From the NCBI GenBank assembly GCA_902825215.1, contig LR782234.1, positions 248,001-312,000 on the forward strand: 64,000 nt of DNA, in the 5' to 3' direction. Made by a program: the position numbers and the translations under genes. Every line of letters starts with the position of its first letter. The first letter of the stretch is position 1. Below the pieces are notes generated by a model, which searched no databases, was not told the DNA's origin, and worked only from the letters and a program-made list of their open reading frames with translations. Positions 1 through 8,129 of the stretch are shown here, in pieces. Source of the stretch: Pseudomonas fluorescens (GTDB lineage: Bacteria; Pseudomonadota; Gammaproteobacteria; Pseudomonadales; Pseudomonadaceae).

Positions 1-397
1 TTTTGGTGCCCAGTTCTGCCAGCGCATTGCCGAAGCGCTGGCCGGCAAGGACCTCGGCGTACAGGCGTTGTTTCTGTTCGTCACTGCCATTCACGCGCAG
101 CACTTCCAGTGCGTAGAAATGATTCTGTGGAATCTGCCCCAGCGAGCCGTCAGCCTGCGCGATCAAAGCGATGACTTTGGCCAGGGTGACATTGGACACG
201 CCCGCACCGCCATATTCTTTCGGTACGCTGATACCCCACAGGCCGGAGCGGGAAAACACTTCCAGTTCTGCCAATGGCAGGCGGAGTTCGCGGTCACGCA
301 GGGCGCTGTCGCGTTGGAAATCTTCGGCCAGGTCGCTGGCGATAATCAGGGCTTGCTCATCGCTGGTGATGACCGCGACGTGTTGAGAAGAAGTCAT
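1..397 (-). CDS. SfnB-like acyl-CoA dehydrogenase family protein (C-terminal part outside window)
   Basis: The first 132 residues of a flavin-dependent acyl-CoA dehydrogenase homologue; the gene runs off the left edge. It begins MTSSQHVAVITSDEQA and carries the stretches VPKEYGGAG and GQIPQNHFYALE, which recur almost unchanged in the next gene upstream, so the two are paralogues. Only the N-terminal helical domain is visible. It starts 33 bases after the stop of that paralogue on the same strand and is probably cotranscribed with it. SfnB-type members of this family are FMNH2-linked oxidoreductases used to obtain sulfur from organosulfur compounds under sulfate limitation, which fits the sulfur genes nearby. 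The exact substrate cannot be read from the sequence. Confidence 0.8.
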   Translation of the reverse strand, partial: MTSSQHVAVITSDEQALIIASDLAEDFQRDSALRDRELRLPLAELEVFSRSGLWGISVPKEYGGAGVSNVTLAKVIALIAQADGSLGQIPQNHFYALEVLRVNGSDEQKQRLYAEVLAGQRFGNALAELGTK

Positions 398-430
398 GGG
401 TTTCTCCAAGGCTCTTGAGAAAGTGTGCGG

Positions 431-1681
431 TCAGATCCAGGAATGGCGAGCCGGTAAAGTGCCGTTGAGGCGATACGCGCCAACCGCGTGATATTTCCAG
501 CGCACCGGATCGTGCAGGGTGTGCACCCGGGCATTGCGCCAGTGGCGGTCGAGGTTGAATTCGGCGAGGGTTGCGCGGCTGCCAGCCAGTTCGAAAAGCT
601 TTTCGCTGGCGAGCAAGGAAATTTCGGTGGTCAGCACTTTCGCTTCGGCCACGGCGATCGACGCACGCGCGGCGGAGGCCGCCGTGATCGGTGCGGCATG
701 CACTTGATCGAGCACTTGGCCTGCCTTGCGCAGCAGCGCTTCGGCGGCATGCAGTTCGATTTTCAATCTGCCGATATCGGCGATCACGTAGAGATCATCG
801 CTGGCCCGATCAACCTTGGCGTCGATCCATGGCCGTGCGCGGGTTTTGACGAATTCGATGGCATCGTCGATCGCTCCACGAGCGATGCCGGCGTCGATGG
901 CCGCTTGAATCAATTGCGACACGGCGCCCTGGGTGTTCGGCGTTTCGTTGATCTTCCAGTTGTCGATGACCAGGCTCGACTCGACGCGCACGTTGTTCAG
1001 CACAATCGTGCCGCTGGCGGTGGTGCGCTGACCGAAGCCCGACCAGTCGTCGACGATGCGCAAACCCGGCGTGCCGCGCCGGACGAACGCCAGCACCTGT
1101 TTGCCTTCATCGTTCAGCGCTTTCACCGCCACCCAGTGCGCAAACAGTGCGCCGGTGGAATAGAACTTCTGGCCGTTGATCACGTAATCGTCGCCATCGA
1201 CGCTGATCCGCGCTTTCAGTTCCAGGGTGTTTTTGCTGCCGCGTTCCGGGCCGGCGTTGCCGATGCGCCAGCCTTGCAGAACACTGTCGAACAACTGCTG
1301 TTTCTGCGCTTCGCTGGCGCAGCCAAGGATCAGGTGGATGATGCCGAACTGGTTCTGCGGGATTTGCCCCAACGCCGGGTCGGCGGCGGAAATGATCGCG
1401 AAGACTTCCGCCAGCGTCACGAACGAAACCTGCGGGCCACCGTATTCGCGCGGGATCGCTATGCTACCCAGGCCGCTGCGGGTGAACTGTTCGATTTCCG
1501 ACCACGGCAACTTGCGCTGACGATCGCGTTTCGCCGCCTGAACGCGGGCGACCTGCGCCAGCTCCTGGGCAGCCTTGATGGCCTGGGCATCGTTGCGCAA
1601 GACCTGCGCGGGCAACAACAGCGGGGCGATGTCCAGATCCGACTGGACGTTTGCATCGGCCAGACTGGACATCATTGCCAC
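431..1681 (-). CDS. SfnB family sulfur-acquisition oxidoreductase (acyl-CoA dehydrogenase fold)
   Basis: Complete protein of 416 residues, the normal length for SfnB/DszC-like monooxygenases of the acyl-CoA dehydrogenase superfamily. Visible landmarks are IPREYGGPQVSFVTLAE and GQIPQNQFG in the N-terminal domain, the mid-domain INGQKFYSTGA (flavin and substrate site) and a long C-terminal helical bundle. It lacks the catalytic glutamate context of fatty acyl-CoA dehydrogenases, so a monooxygenase role in desulfonation is more likely than beta-oxidation. The long AT-rich region upstream contains a block that resembles one upstream of tauA, suggesting shared control under sulfur starvation. A second homologue follows directly downstream. 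Alternative: a generic acyl-CoA dehydrogenase of unknown substrate. Confidence 0.8.
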   Translation of the reverse strand: MAMMSSLADANVQSDLDIAPLLLPAQVLRNDAQAIKAAQELAQVARVQAAKRDRQRKLPWSEIEQFTRSGLGSIAIPREYGGPQVSFVTLAEVFAIISAADPALGQIPQNQFGIIHLILGCASEAQKQQLFDSVLQGWRIGNAGPERGSKNTLELKARISVDGDDYVINGQKFYSTGALFAHWVAVKALNDEGKQVLAFVRRGTPGLRIVDDWSGFGQRTTASGTIVLNNVRVESSLVIDNWKINETPNTQGAVSQLIQAAIDAGIARGAIDDAIEFVKTRARPWIDAKVDRASDDLYVIADIGRLKIELHAAEALLRKAGQVLDQVHAAPITAASAARASIAVAEAKVLTTEISLLASEKLFELAGSRATLAEFNLDRHWRNARVHTLHDPVRWKYHAVGAYRLNGTLPARHSWI

Positions 1682-1838
1682 TCCCTGGCTGCACGCAATG
1701 CCCTGGCGATCTGCACTGGGGTGATTGACTTCCGGACCATACGACCTACCTCACATCTCATTGAAAACGCCGCAAGGTGCGGCGAACGAAGGAATGTCCG
1801 GTGGTCCGGTGTATATACCCTAAGCGTGTATAAATATT

Positions 1839-1860
1839 AAATAAACTAACTTTTAGGAAT
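1839..1860. promoter_or_regulatory. AT-rich block upstream of the SfnB-like gene, similar to one upstream of tauA
   Basis: The block AAATAAACTAACTTTTAGG is nearly matched by AAATAAATAACTTTTTAGA upstream of tauA at 15219-15239, in the same orientation relative to its gene. Both downstream genes serve sulfur scavenging, so a CysB-type activator site is plausible. This is an inference from two sites only. Confidence 0.35.
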
Positions 1861-1904
1861 ATGTATAGAAGGAGGGGGCGCACCCCCGTCGCCTCTCGGG
1901 AAGA

Positions 1905-2669
1905 TCAATGCTCGCGCGCTTCGGCCGCTTTGAGTTCGTGCCTCAACGGGACTTTCAGGTAAGGATTGACGCAGCCGATTTTCAAGGTGCGCGGCGGTGC
2001 CCAGCGGGAGTTGTTGCCGACCCGATCGAGGATGCAATAGGTCACGTCCAGGCGCAGATCCTCGCCCGCTTCGACAATCACCGCCGGCGGTACCCAGACC
2101 TGGATTGGCAAGCCGATGTCGGCTGCGGTGATCGGTGCCAGGTCCATCCGCACATCACCCCAGCGCAAGGTAATGGCGTCATCTTCAGCCATGTTCAGGT
2201 ACGGCTCGATGCTCAGCGGCACGCCGCGTTTGATCTGGTTCGGGTTGACGCCCTGGCGGCGGATGGCCTCGGGGATCGTCACCGGGGCCAGTTGCTGGTT
2301 TTCGTCTGCGCTCAGGGCCGATGGCTGGCCGCCGGGGCAATCGAGTTTGACCAGCACTCGTGTCGCCGCCGAGAACGCCGGGCCCTGGCCGACCTGCATT
2401 ACCCGGTAATGAATGCGCGCAGTGCCGTTGTCGATGAAGCTCTCCGGTACACGCAGGCTGACCGCCATGCCGACATCTTCGGCGGTCAGAACTCTGGAGG
2501 CGACGTAACACTTGTTCCAGAACAATTCGATAAGGTCGCCGCTGTCCATGTCGGGGTAGGGCGCTACCTCGATCAACAGATGAGCGGCGGCGGCCAGATT
2601 GATGCCGGTTTTCTGCGCGGGCGCCAGGCTCGGCGCTGCCAGTTCGGGGGTATGCGAAGTGCGGGTCAT
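1905..2669 (-). CDS. Hypothetical protein with two ~80-residue beta-rich repeats
   Basis: Complete 254-residue protein of unknown function. After a low-complexity N terminus it contains two related modules. The first runs from about residue 36 (PYPDMDSGDLIELFWN to VLVKLDC) and the second from about residue 150 (PYLNMAEDDAITLRWGD to LKIGCVNP). Shared positions include an opening PY.(D/N)M, a hydrophobic-W-(N/G) strand end, LTAEDVG versus ITAADIG, V(P) followed by an acidic turn, a tyrosine-rich strand, and a closing basic-hydrophobic strand with Cys. This pattern suggests Ig-like or jelly-roll beta modules used for binding. There is no signal peptide. It lies upstream of the SfnB-like genes on the same strand, but with a 220-base gap, so linkage to sulfur metabolism is only positional. 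Confidence 0.6.
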   Translation of the reverse strand: MTRTSHTPELAAPSLAPAQKTGINLAAAAHLLIEVAPYPDMDSGDLIELFWNKCYVASRVLTAEDVGMAVSLRVPESFIDNGTARIHYRVMQVGQGPAFSAATRVLVKLDCPGGQPSALSADENQQLAPVTIPEAIRRQGVNPNQIKRGVPLSIEPYLNMAEDDAITLRWGDVRMDLAPITAADIGLPIQVWVPPAVIVEAGEDLRLDVTYCILDRVGNNSRWAPPRTLKIGCVNPYLKVPLRHELKAAEAREH

Positions 2670-3130
2670 CGATTTCTCTCCTTGAAGCCTTGCAGCGAAG
2701 TCCGTTTCTGAAAGAACAAAAGGCGTGAATAAACCGGCAATAAAGCGTCGAACTTTTATTCAACTTGAAGACGGCGTGATTGAACTGGATGGTGCCGGTT
2801 GTCGACTAGATAAGAGGGTGCCGAGAGGAGTGTCAATAGACGAGATTAGTTAATCCGCGAATTACAATTTAATCAGAAAGTTCTTACGGTACGGACGCCG
2901 AATGCCTATGCGGCGGGGCGAATCGGGCCACGAGCTTTGCGGCTTTTTGTCCGTTTACGCTTGGGTTTAGGGGTGGATGATCAAACCGGAGGGGTCGAGT
3001 TACAGGCGCAACTCAAGTGTTGCGCAATGTATGCAAATGCGTCGCTTACAGGTGGTTTAATATGGATTTATATACGTCTGGATAGGCCGCTTCCATCCCT
3101 GGAAGTTGCCGAAATGCAATTAACAGAAAC
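2670..3130. other. Intergenic region without a recognisable gene
   Basis: About 460 bases between the start of the two-repeat protein gene and the 3' end of tcyN. Base composition is more AT-rich than the neighbouring genes, which fits promoter DNA for the leftward gene. I see no convincing ORF, RNA gene or strong hairpin here. Confidence 0.5.
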
Positions 3131-3880
3131 TCAGGCGTGATTCAGAAATTTGCTGAGAAACTGTTGCGTGCGCTGTTCTTTCGGATTGGCAAACAATGCC
3201 TTGGCTTCGCCTTGTTCGACAATCACGCCCTTGTCGAAAAACACCACACGGTTGGCCACGTCGCGAGCAAAACCCATCTCGTGCGTGACGATGACCATGG
3301 TGCGTTTCTCTTCAGCGAGGCCGCGAATGGTCGCCAGCACTTCGCCGACCAGTTCCGGGTCGAGCGCCGAGGTCGGCTCATCGAACAGGATCACTTCCGG
3401 TTCCATCGCCAGTGCCCGGGCAATCGCCACGCGCTGCTGCTGACCACCGGAGAGACGGCGCGGATACGCGTCCTCTTTGCCGGCGAGTCCGACCTTGGCC
3501 AAGAGTTTTTTGCCCAGCGCGACAGCCTCGTCACGCGGGATCTTCTTGACTACGATCGGACCTTCGATGACGTTTTCCAGTGCGGTGCGATGGGGGAACA
3601 GGTTGAAGTTCTGGAACACGAAACCCACGTGCTGGCGCAGATTGCGCACCAGGCTCTGTTGCTGGTTCAGCGGGCGGCTGGTATCGATCTCGATATCGCC
3701 GACCTTGATCCGGCCGCTGGTGGGTTGTTCAAGAAAATTCAGGCATCGCAGGAACGTGGTTTTCCCCGAACCACTGGGGCCGATGATCGCCACGACCTCG
3801 CCTTCCTTGACCTCCAGGTCGATGCCGTTGAGCACGACCTGCTGCTTGAATTGCTTGGTCAGTTTTTCCACGACAATCAT
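3131..3880 (-). CDS. tcyN: L-cystine ABC transporter ATP-binding protein TcyN
   Basis: ATPase subunit (249 residues) of a polar amino acid ABC importer. It has Walker [10 protein letters not shown] near residue 33, the Q-loop around [11 protein letters not shown], the signature LSGGQQQR, Walker B VILFDEP and the switch histidine in IVTHEMGFA. It is the last gene of a leftward cluster dcyD-tcyJ-tcyL-tcyN and starts four bases after the tcyL stop. Presence of D-cysteine desulfhydrase and serine acetyltransferase next door supports cystine as substrate; closely related systems move other polar amino acids, so specificity is inferred from context. Confidence 0.9.
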   Translation of the reverse strand: MIVVEKLTKQFKQQVVLNGIDLEVKEGEVVAIIGPSGSGKTTFLRCLNFLEQPTSGRIKVGDIEIDTSRPLNQQQSLVRNLRQHVGFVFQNFNLFPHRTALENVIEGPIVVKKIPRDEAVALGKKLLAKVGLAGKEDAYPRRLSGGQQQRVAIARALAMEPEVILFDEPTSALDPELVGEVLATIRGLAEEKRTMVIVTHEMGFARDVANRVVFFDKGVIVEQGEAKALFANPKEQRTQQFLSKFLNHA

Positions 3881-3884
3881 GGGC

Positions 3885-4550
3885 TCAGGACTCCTGGTCG
3901 TGCCGATTGACCCGCTCTTCCAACTTGTTCTGCAGGTGCGACAGCACCGTGGCCAGAATCCAGTAGATCAGCGCGGCGGCAAGATACATGGTGAAGACTT
4001 CGAAAGTCCGGGCGGTAATCAGTTGCGCCTGGCGGAACAGCTCCGGCACCTGAATGGTGGCGGCCAGCGCGGTGTCCTTGACCAGCGAAATGAAGCTGTT
4101 GCCCAGCGGCGGCAGCGCCGTGCGCATCGCTTGCGGCAGGATGGCCCGGCGCAAGGTCTGCGCGCGGGTCATGCCGATGCTCGCAGCCGCTTCCCACTGA
4201 CCACGTTCGATCGAACCGATCGCGGCGCGGAGGATTTCACAGGCGTAGGCCGCCATGTTTAGCGAGAAGCCGATCAGCGCTGCCGGCAGCGGATCAAGTT
4301 CGAGGCCCAATTGCGGCAAGCCGTAATAGATCACGAACAGTTGCACCAGCAACGGCGTGCCGCGAAAGAACGACACGTAGATGCGCGCCAGCCAGCTGAC
4401 CGATTTGAAGCGCGACAGGCGCATCAGCGCCAGGCCGAAGCCCAGCAGCAGGCCGAAAAACATGCCGCCGAGGCTGAGGACTACCGTGTAATACGCGCCC
4501 TTGAGCAGGAAGGGCGCGGAATCCAGGGCGAGTTGGAAAGCTTCTTCCAT
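3885..4550 (-). CDS. tcyL: L-cystine ABC transporter permease TcyL
   Basis: Inner-membrane permease of 221 residues, typical for the HisM/GlnP/YecS family. Hydrophobic segments include [23 protein letters not shown] near the N terminus. The cytoplasmic EAA-type loop reads [22 protein letters not shown] around residue 139 and contacts the ATPase. The start codon overlaps the tcyJ stop as TAATG, indicating translational coupling. It probably works as a homodimer with TcyN and the TcyJ binding protein. Confidence 0.9.
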   Translation of the reverse strand: MEEAFQLALDSAPFLLKGAYYTVVLSLGGMFFGLLLGFGLALMRLSRFKSVSWLARIYVSFFRGTPLLVQLFVIYYGLPQLGLELDPLPAALIGFSLNMAAYACEILRAAIGSIERGQWEAAASIGMTRAQTLRRAILPQAMRTALPPLGNSFISLVKDTALAATIQVPELFRQAQLITARTFEVFTMYLAAALIYWILATVLSHLQNKLEERVNRHDQES

Positions 4551-5350
4551 TATTGAGTGACGTCAGCGTTGAAGTATTTCTCCGACAGCTTTTTCAGCGT
4601 GCCGTCGGCGCGCAGTTCGTCGAGGGCCTTGTTCACCGCCGCCAGCAGCTCCGGCTCGCCTTTGCGCAGGGCAATCCCGGATTCCTGACGCGAGAAGGCT
4701 TCACCGGCAGCCACGGTTTTCGGGGCTTTCTTGGCGTATTCCAGTGCGGCCAGACGGTCGATCAGTATCGCATCGGTGCGGCCGTTGTTGAGGTCAGCGA
4801 ACTTGGTCGGATCATCATCGTAGGTGCGTACGTCAGCACCCGGAACGTTGGCGCGAACCCATTGTTCGTAGTTGGTGCCCAGGCCGACACCGACTTTCTT
4901 GCCGGACAGGTCAGCGGCGGTCTTGATGTTCAGCGCGGCTTCCTTGCTTTTCAGCACCAGCGCCTGAATCCCGGAAACGGTATACGGTTTGGAGAAGTCA
5001 TACTTCTTCTTGCGCTCCTCGGAGATGGTCACCTGGTTGACCACGATGTCCAGGCGCTTGGATTCCAGCGCGGCGAGGATGCCGTCCCACTTGGTTGGCT
5101 GAACCTTGGCTTTGACGCCGAGTTTTTGCGCCAGCGCTTCAGAGAGTTCGACTTCGAAGCCGGACAGCTTGCCGTTCTCGTCGACGAAACTGAACGGTGG
5201 ATAAGTGCCTTCCAGGCCGACGTTGAGCACGCCTTTGTCCTTGATCTGTTGCAGTTGCTCACCGGCCACGGCCTGGCCGATCAGGCCGGCGCCCAGCGCA
5301 AGACCCAGCGAGCCGACCAGCAGAGTGCGACGTAGTACGGAAAAATTCAT
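4550..5350 (-). CDS. tcyJ: Periplasmic L-cystine-binding protein TcyJ (FliY-like)
   Basis: Solute-binding protein of 266 residues. The chosen start gives MNFSVLRRTLLVGSLG and a classical signal peptide ending near AVAG, with an AGGGG ribosome site 9-10 bases upstream; a longer frame reaching to 5401 would bury this signal. The mature part has the SBP family 3 pattern: LNVGLEGTYPPFSFVDENG, GFEVELSEALAQ, WDGILAALESKRLDIVVNQV and the GLGTNYEQW hinge. It captures cystine, or related amino acids, for TcyLN. A palindromic repeat element separates it from dcyD upstream, so it may have its own promoter. Confidence 0.9.
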   Translation of the reverse strand: MNFSVLRRTLLVGSLGLALGAGLIGQAVAGEQLQQIKDKGVLNVGLEGTYPPFSFVDENGKLSGFEVELSEALAQKLGVKAKVQPTKWDGILAALESKRLDIVVNQVTISEERKKKYDFSKPYTVSGIQALVLKSKEAALNIKTAADLSGKKVGVGLGTNYEQWVRANVPGADVRTYDDDPTKFADLNNGRTDAILIDRLAALEYAKKAPKTVAAGEAFSRQESGIALRKGEPELLAAVNKALDELRADGTLKKLSEKYFNADVTQ

Positions 5351-5546
5351 GACAAGCCCCTGTGTTTTCTTATGGAAGACGCTTAAGGAATGTAGGCACA
5401 TTCGGGAATTTGACGACAGCGCTATCCTGCCTCAAAGCAGCTTATGCGTCTCGCCCGAAATTCGCCTGCGGCGTGACTATAGGATGTCGGCTATAGACTT
5501 GAAAATACTCAATATTTGGCTGCTTATTCTTTTCCTGTATATGGAT

Positions 5547-5655
5547 AGCTTCCACGCTCGGCCTGCGAATGCCTCAAAGGACCCTCCGAGTTGCAGCTCC
5601 GGAAGGGACGCAGAGCCTCCCGGGCTGCCTTGCCACGCGGAGCGTGGGAACGATC
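5547..5655. repeat. Palindromic repeat element with GAGCGTGGGAAC ends
   Basis: About 105 bases bounded by TTCCACGCTC on the left and GAGCGTGGGAACGATC on the right. It contains internal short palindromes around GCTCCGGAAGG. The same terminal sequence bounds the element at 15275-15377, so this is a dispersed repeat. It sits between dcyD and tcyJ. The left end is slightly degenerate. Confidence 0.6.
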
Positions 5656-5657
5656 AG

Positions 5658-6650
5658 TTACAGAAAATCCTTGTAGGCAAACAGCGCCGGCGCACCGCCC
5701 GTATGAAGGAAAATGATCGGCCCCTCATCAAAGCGCTGGCGCCCGAGGCCATCGAGCAATCCCGCCATGGCCTTGCCGGTATAGACCGGGTCAAGCAACA
5801 GACCTTCCTGACCCGCCAGCAGTTTCACCGCTGCAAGGGTGCCGGCGTTCGGCTCGCCATAGCGCGGGCCGAAATATTCGTCCCACAACTCGACCTTGAA
5901 ACGGGTCGGCAGCTCGACGCCGAGCAGGTCTGCGGTGCGCTCGGCCAGGCTCTGGACCTTCGGCCGCTGATCTTCTTCGCTGCGCGACACCGTCACGCCA
6001 ATCACTGGCAGTTGTGGCAGCGCTTCGCTCAGTGCGAGGGCCAGACCGCTATGCGTGCCGGCGCTGCCCGAGGCCAGCACGACAGCGGCGAACTCCAGTC
6101 CGGTGTCCTTGATCTGCTCGGCCAGTTCCAGCCCGGCGCGCACGTAGCCCAACGCACCCAGCGCATTGGAACCGCCGATCGGCACCAGATAGGGTTTCTT
6201 GCCGTTGCTGCGCAGGCGCACGGCGAGGGCGGCCAGTTGTTCGTCAGCGTTATCGAGGTTGTCGACTAATTCGACCTTGGCATCGAACAGATCCAGCAGC
6301 AGGCGATTGCCGTTGCCGGTGTAATTGCTGTCCTCAGTGCCCAAGGGGTTTTCCAGCAGCGCCACACAGCCGAGGCCGAGACGGGCGGCCAGCGCAGCCG
6401 TCTGGCGAACGTGGTTCGATTGCAGCGCGCCTGCGGTGATCAGCGTGTCGGCGCCTTGGACGAGGGCATCGGCGGCGAGGTATTCGAGCTTGCGCAGCTT
6501 GTTTCCGCCCATGGCCAGCGGCGTCAGGTCATCACGCTTGATGTACACCTCGCGGCCGAGCCAGGCGGAGAGGCGCTCGAGTTTTTCCAGTGGCGTAGGG
6601 TGGCCGAGCAGGTCGAGACGGTTAAAGCGTTCCAGCTGATTCTTGATCAT
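5658..6650 (-). CDS. dcyD: D-cysteine desulfhydrase
   Basis: PLP enzyme of 330 residues that converts D-cysteine to pyruvate, sulfide and ammonia. It belongs to the ACC-deaminase/DcyD branch of fold type II enzymes: the lysine-bearing PLP motif [11 protein letters not shown] lies near residue 50, with [16 protein letters not shown] following and [12 protein letters not shown] as phosphate-binding loop. I chose the start [22 protein letters not shown] because it matches the family N terminus; a 22-residue extension is possible but has no domain content. It is first in the leftward cystine cluster and faces epsC across a 190-base promoter region. ACC deaminase is the main alternative, disfavoured by the cystine transporter context. 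Confidence 0.88.
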   Translation of the reverse strand: MIKNQLERFNRLDLLGHPTPLEKLERLSAWLGREVYIKRDDLTPLAMGGNKLRKLEYLAADALVQGADTLITAGALQSNHVRQTAALAARLGLGCVALLENPLGTEDSNYTGNGNRLLLDLFDAKVELVDNLDNADEQLAALAVRLRSNGKKPYLVPIGGSNALGALGYVRAGLELAEQIKDTGLEFAAVVLASGSAGTHSGLALALSEALPQLPVIGVTVSRSEEDQRPKVQSLAERTADLLGVELPTRFKVELWDEYFGPRYGEPNAGTLAAVKLLAGQEGLLLDPVYTGKAMAGLLDGLGRQRFDEGPIIFLHTGGAPALFAYKDFL

Positions 6651-6840
6651 GGGTCCGTACTGGCGGAGAAAGATGAAAGGACTATAGGCACGCGCATTTG
6701 CAGGGGCAACCGCCAATCGCTTATAGCCCGTTGGACTTAGTTCAGCACTATCGGTTCTTAATTTGCCCTCACGCTCATGCCGTAAAGTGGGCGCCGTTGA
6801 CGCGGCCAGACAGTCCGGCCGCCCGTGAGGAGTCTCTACC

Positions 6841-7767
6841 GTGAGCGAGCGATCCAGTCATTGGCAATTGCACACCATCGTCGGCCAGTTACATAGCGCG
6901 CGCGATCAATGGCGGGCACAGAATGGCCGGGCTTCCGGCGAGCAGGGTGGCCGCGAATTGCCTTCGCGCGCAGCGATGGCGGAGATTCTTGAAGCACTGT
7001 GCGGCGCGCTGTTTCCGATGCGCCTGGGCCCGGTGGACCTGCGTGAGGAAAGTGAGGACTTTTATGTCGGCCACACCCTCGACGTCGCCCTGAATGCCTT
7101 GCTCACGCAGACCCGCCTGGAGCTGCGTTACGTAGCGCGCCACAGCGCGCAGGACGACAGCGAAGTCGAAGCCCGCGCGATTCAGATCGTTCAGGATTTC
7201 GCCCTGGCTTTGCCAGGCTTGCGTATCCTGCTCGACACCGATGTGCTGGCGGCCTATCACGGTGACCCGGCCGCGCGCAGTGTCGACGAAGTGCTGCTGT
7301 GCTATCCGGGAATCCTGGCGGTGATTCACCATCGTCTGGCGCATCATTTGTACCGCGCGGGTCTGCCGCTGCTGGCGCGGATCAGCGCGGAGATCGCCCA
7401 CTCGGCGACCGGTATCGATATCCATCCGGGCGCGCAGATCGGTCGCAGTTTCTTTATCGATCATGGCACGGGTGTGGTGATTGGCGAGACGGCGATCATT
7501 GGCGAGCGGGTGCGGATTTATCAGGCCGTGACGCTGGGGGCCAAGCGCTTTCCGGCGGATGAGGACGGCCAGTTGCAGAAGGGCCATCCGCGCCATCCGA
7601 TCGTTGAGGACGATGTGGTCATTTACGCCGGGGCGACGATTCTCGGGCGGATCACCATCGGCAAGGGCTCGACCATCGGTGGCAATGTCTGGCTGACCCG
7701 CAGCGTGCCGGCGGGGGCGAATCTGACGCAGGCCAATTTGCAGCATGATGACGGGACGCAGAAGTAG
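6841..7767 (+). CDS. epsC: Serine O-acetyltransferase
   Basis: Cysteine biosynthesis enzyme of 308 residues that acetylates L-serine with acetyl-CoA to give O-acetylserine. It has an extended helical N-terminal domain (about 1-180) followed by a left-handed beta-helix of hexapeptide repeats: [20 protein letters not shown], then [23 protein letters not shown] with the catalytic HG region. The start is GTG, preceded by GAGGAG at good spacing. It is divergent from dcyD. Together with cystine uptake and D-cysteine breakdown it forms a cysteine-handling locus. Confidence 0.9.
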   Translation: MSERSSHWQLHTIVGQLHSARDQWRAQNGRASGEQGGRELPSRAAMAEILEALCGALFPMRLGPVDLREESEDFYVGHTLDVALNALLTQTRLELRYVARHSAQDDSEVEARAIQIVQDFALALPGLRILLDTDVLAAYHGDPAARSVDEVLLCYPGILAVIHHRLAHHLYRAGLPLLARISAEIAHSATGIDIHPGAQIGRSFFIDHGTGVVIGETAIIGERVRIYQAVTLGAKRFPADEDGQLQKGHPRHPIVEDDVVIYAGATILGRITIGKGSTIGGNVWLTRSVPAGANLTQANLQHDDGTQK

Positions 7768-7798
7768 GCCTCTGAATTTGCTTCGCGGCTGCTGACCC

Positions 7799-7867
7799 CT
7801 TCGCGAGCAGGCTCGCTCCCACATTGGAATGCATTTCTGATGTGGGAGCGAGCCTGCTCGCGAATGG
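7799..7867. repeat. REP-like doublet
   Basis: Two head-to-head copies of the palindrome with core GAGCGAGCCTGCTCGCG (one inverted) separated by about 15 bases. It lies directly after the epsC stop. Confidence 0.8.
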
Positions 7868-8009
7868 TTGTCAGGCCGAATCGAGATAATCGCTCACAGC
7901 CCATTCAACAGTGAACGAATCCCCCGAAACCCGCGTCATACCCCTCCTCGGGCCGCTGTAGGAAAACTACCGCCCAGCCCTGCGATTAGTCCTTACCACC
8001 CTATCCATG

Positions 8010-8037
8010 TTTAACTTGAACGTTCATTCAAGTTAAA
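8010..8037. promoter_or_regulatory. Putative BetI operator upstream of betT
   Basis: Perfect inverted repeat with 11-base arms TTTAACTTGAA / TTCAAGTTAAA around CGTTCA, giving the TTGAACGTTCA core known from BetI-controlled choline genes. It ends about 90 bases before the betT start, consistent with choline-responsive repression. No betI gene is in the window. Confidence 0.65.
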
Positions 8038-8129
8038 CCGGTGGTTCGCTGCCCGCTCACAACAGGAGGCTTGCCTTTGCTGAGTCCGATCATTTCAGCC
8101 ATGTTTCAACCCCTTGAGGTGCATGTTTC

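Larger units (their letters stand above)
7768..8129. other. Intergenic region upstream of betT
   Basis: Holds an inverted pair of REP-like palindromes just after epsC and a 28-base perfect inverted repeat about 90 bases before betT, both listed separately. No gene is seen between them. Confidence 0.6.

Noticed and set aside
488..1840. Long plus-strand frame (450 codons) opposite the SfnB-like gene
   Set aside because: It is the antisense shadow of a clear acyl-CoA dehydrogenase frame; GC-rich third positions open long mirror frames. No ribosome site or domain.
2937..3140. 67-codon frame between the two-repeat protein gene and tcyN
   Set aside because: No ribosome site and no similarity recognised; the region is AT-rich and promoter-like.
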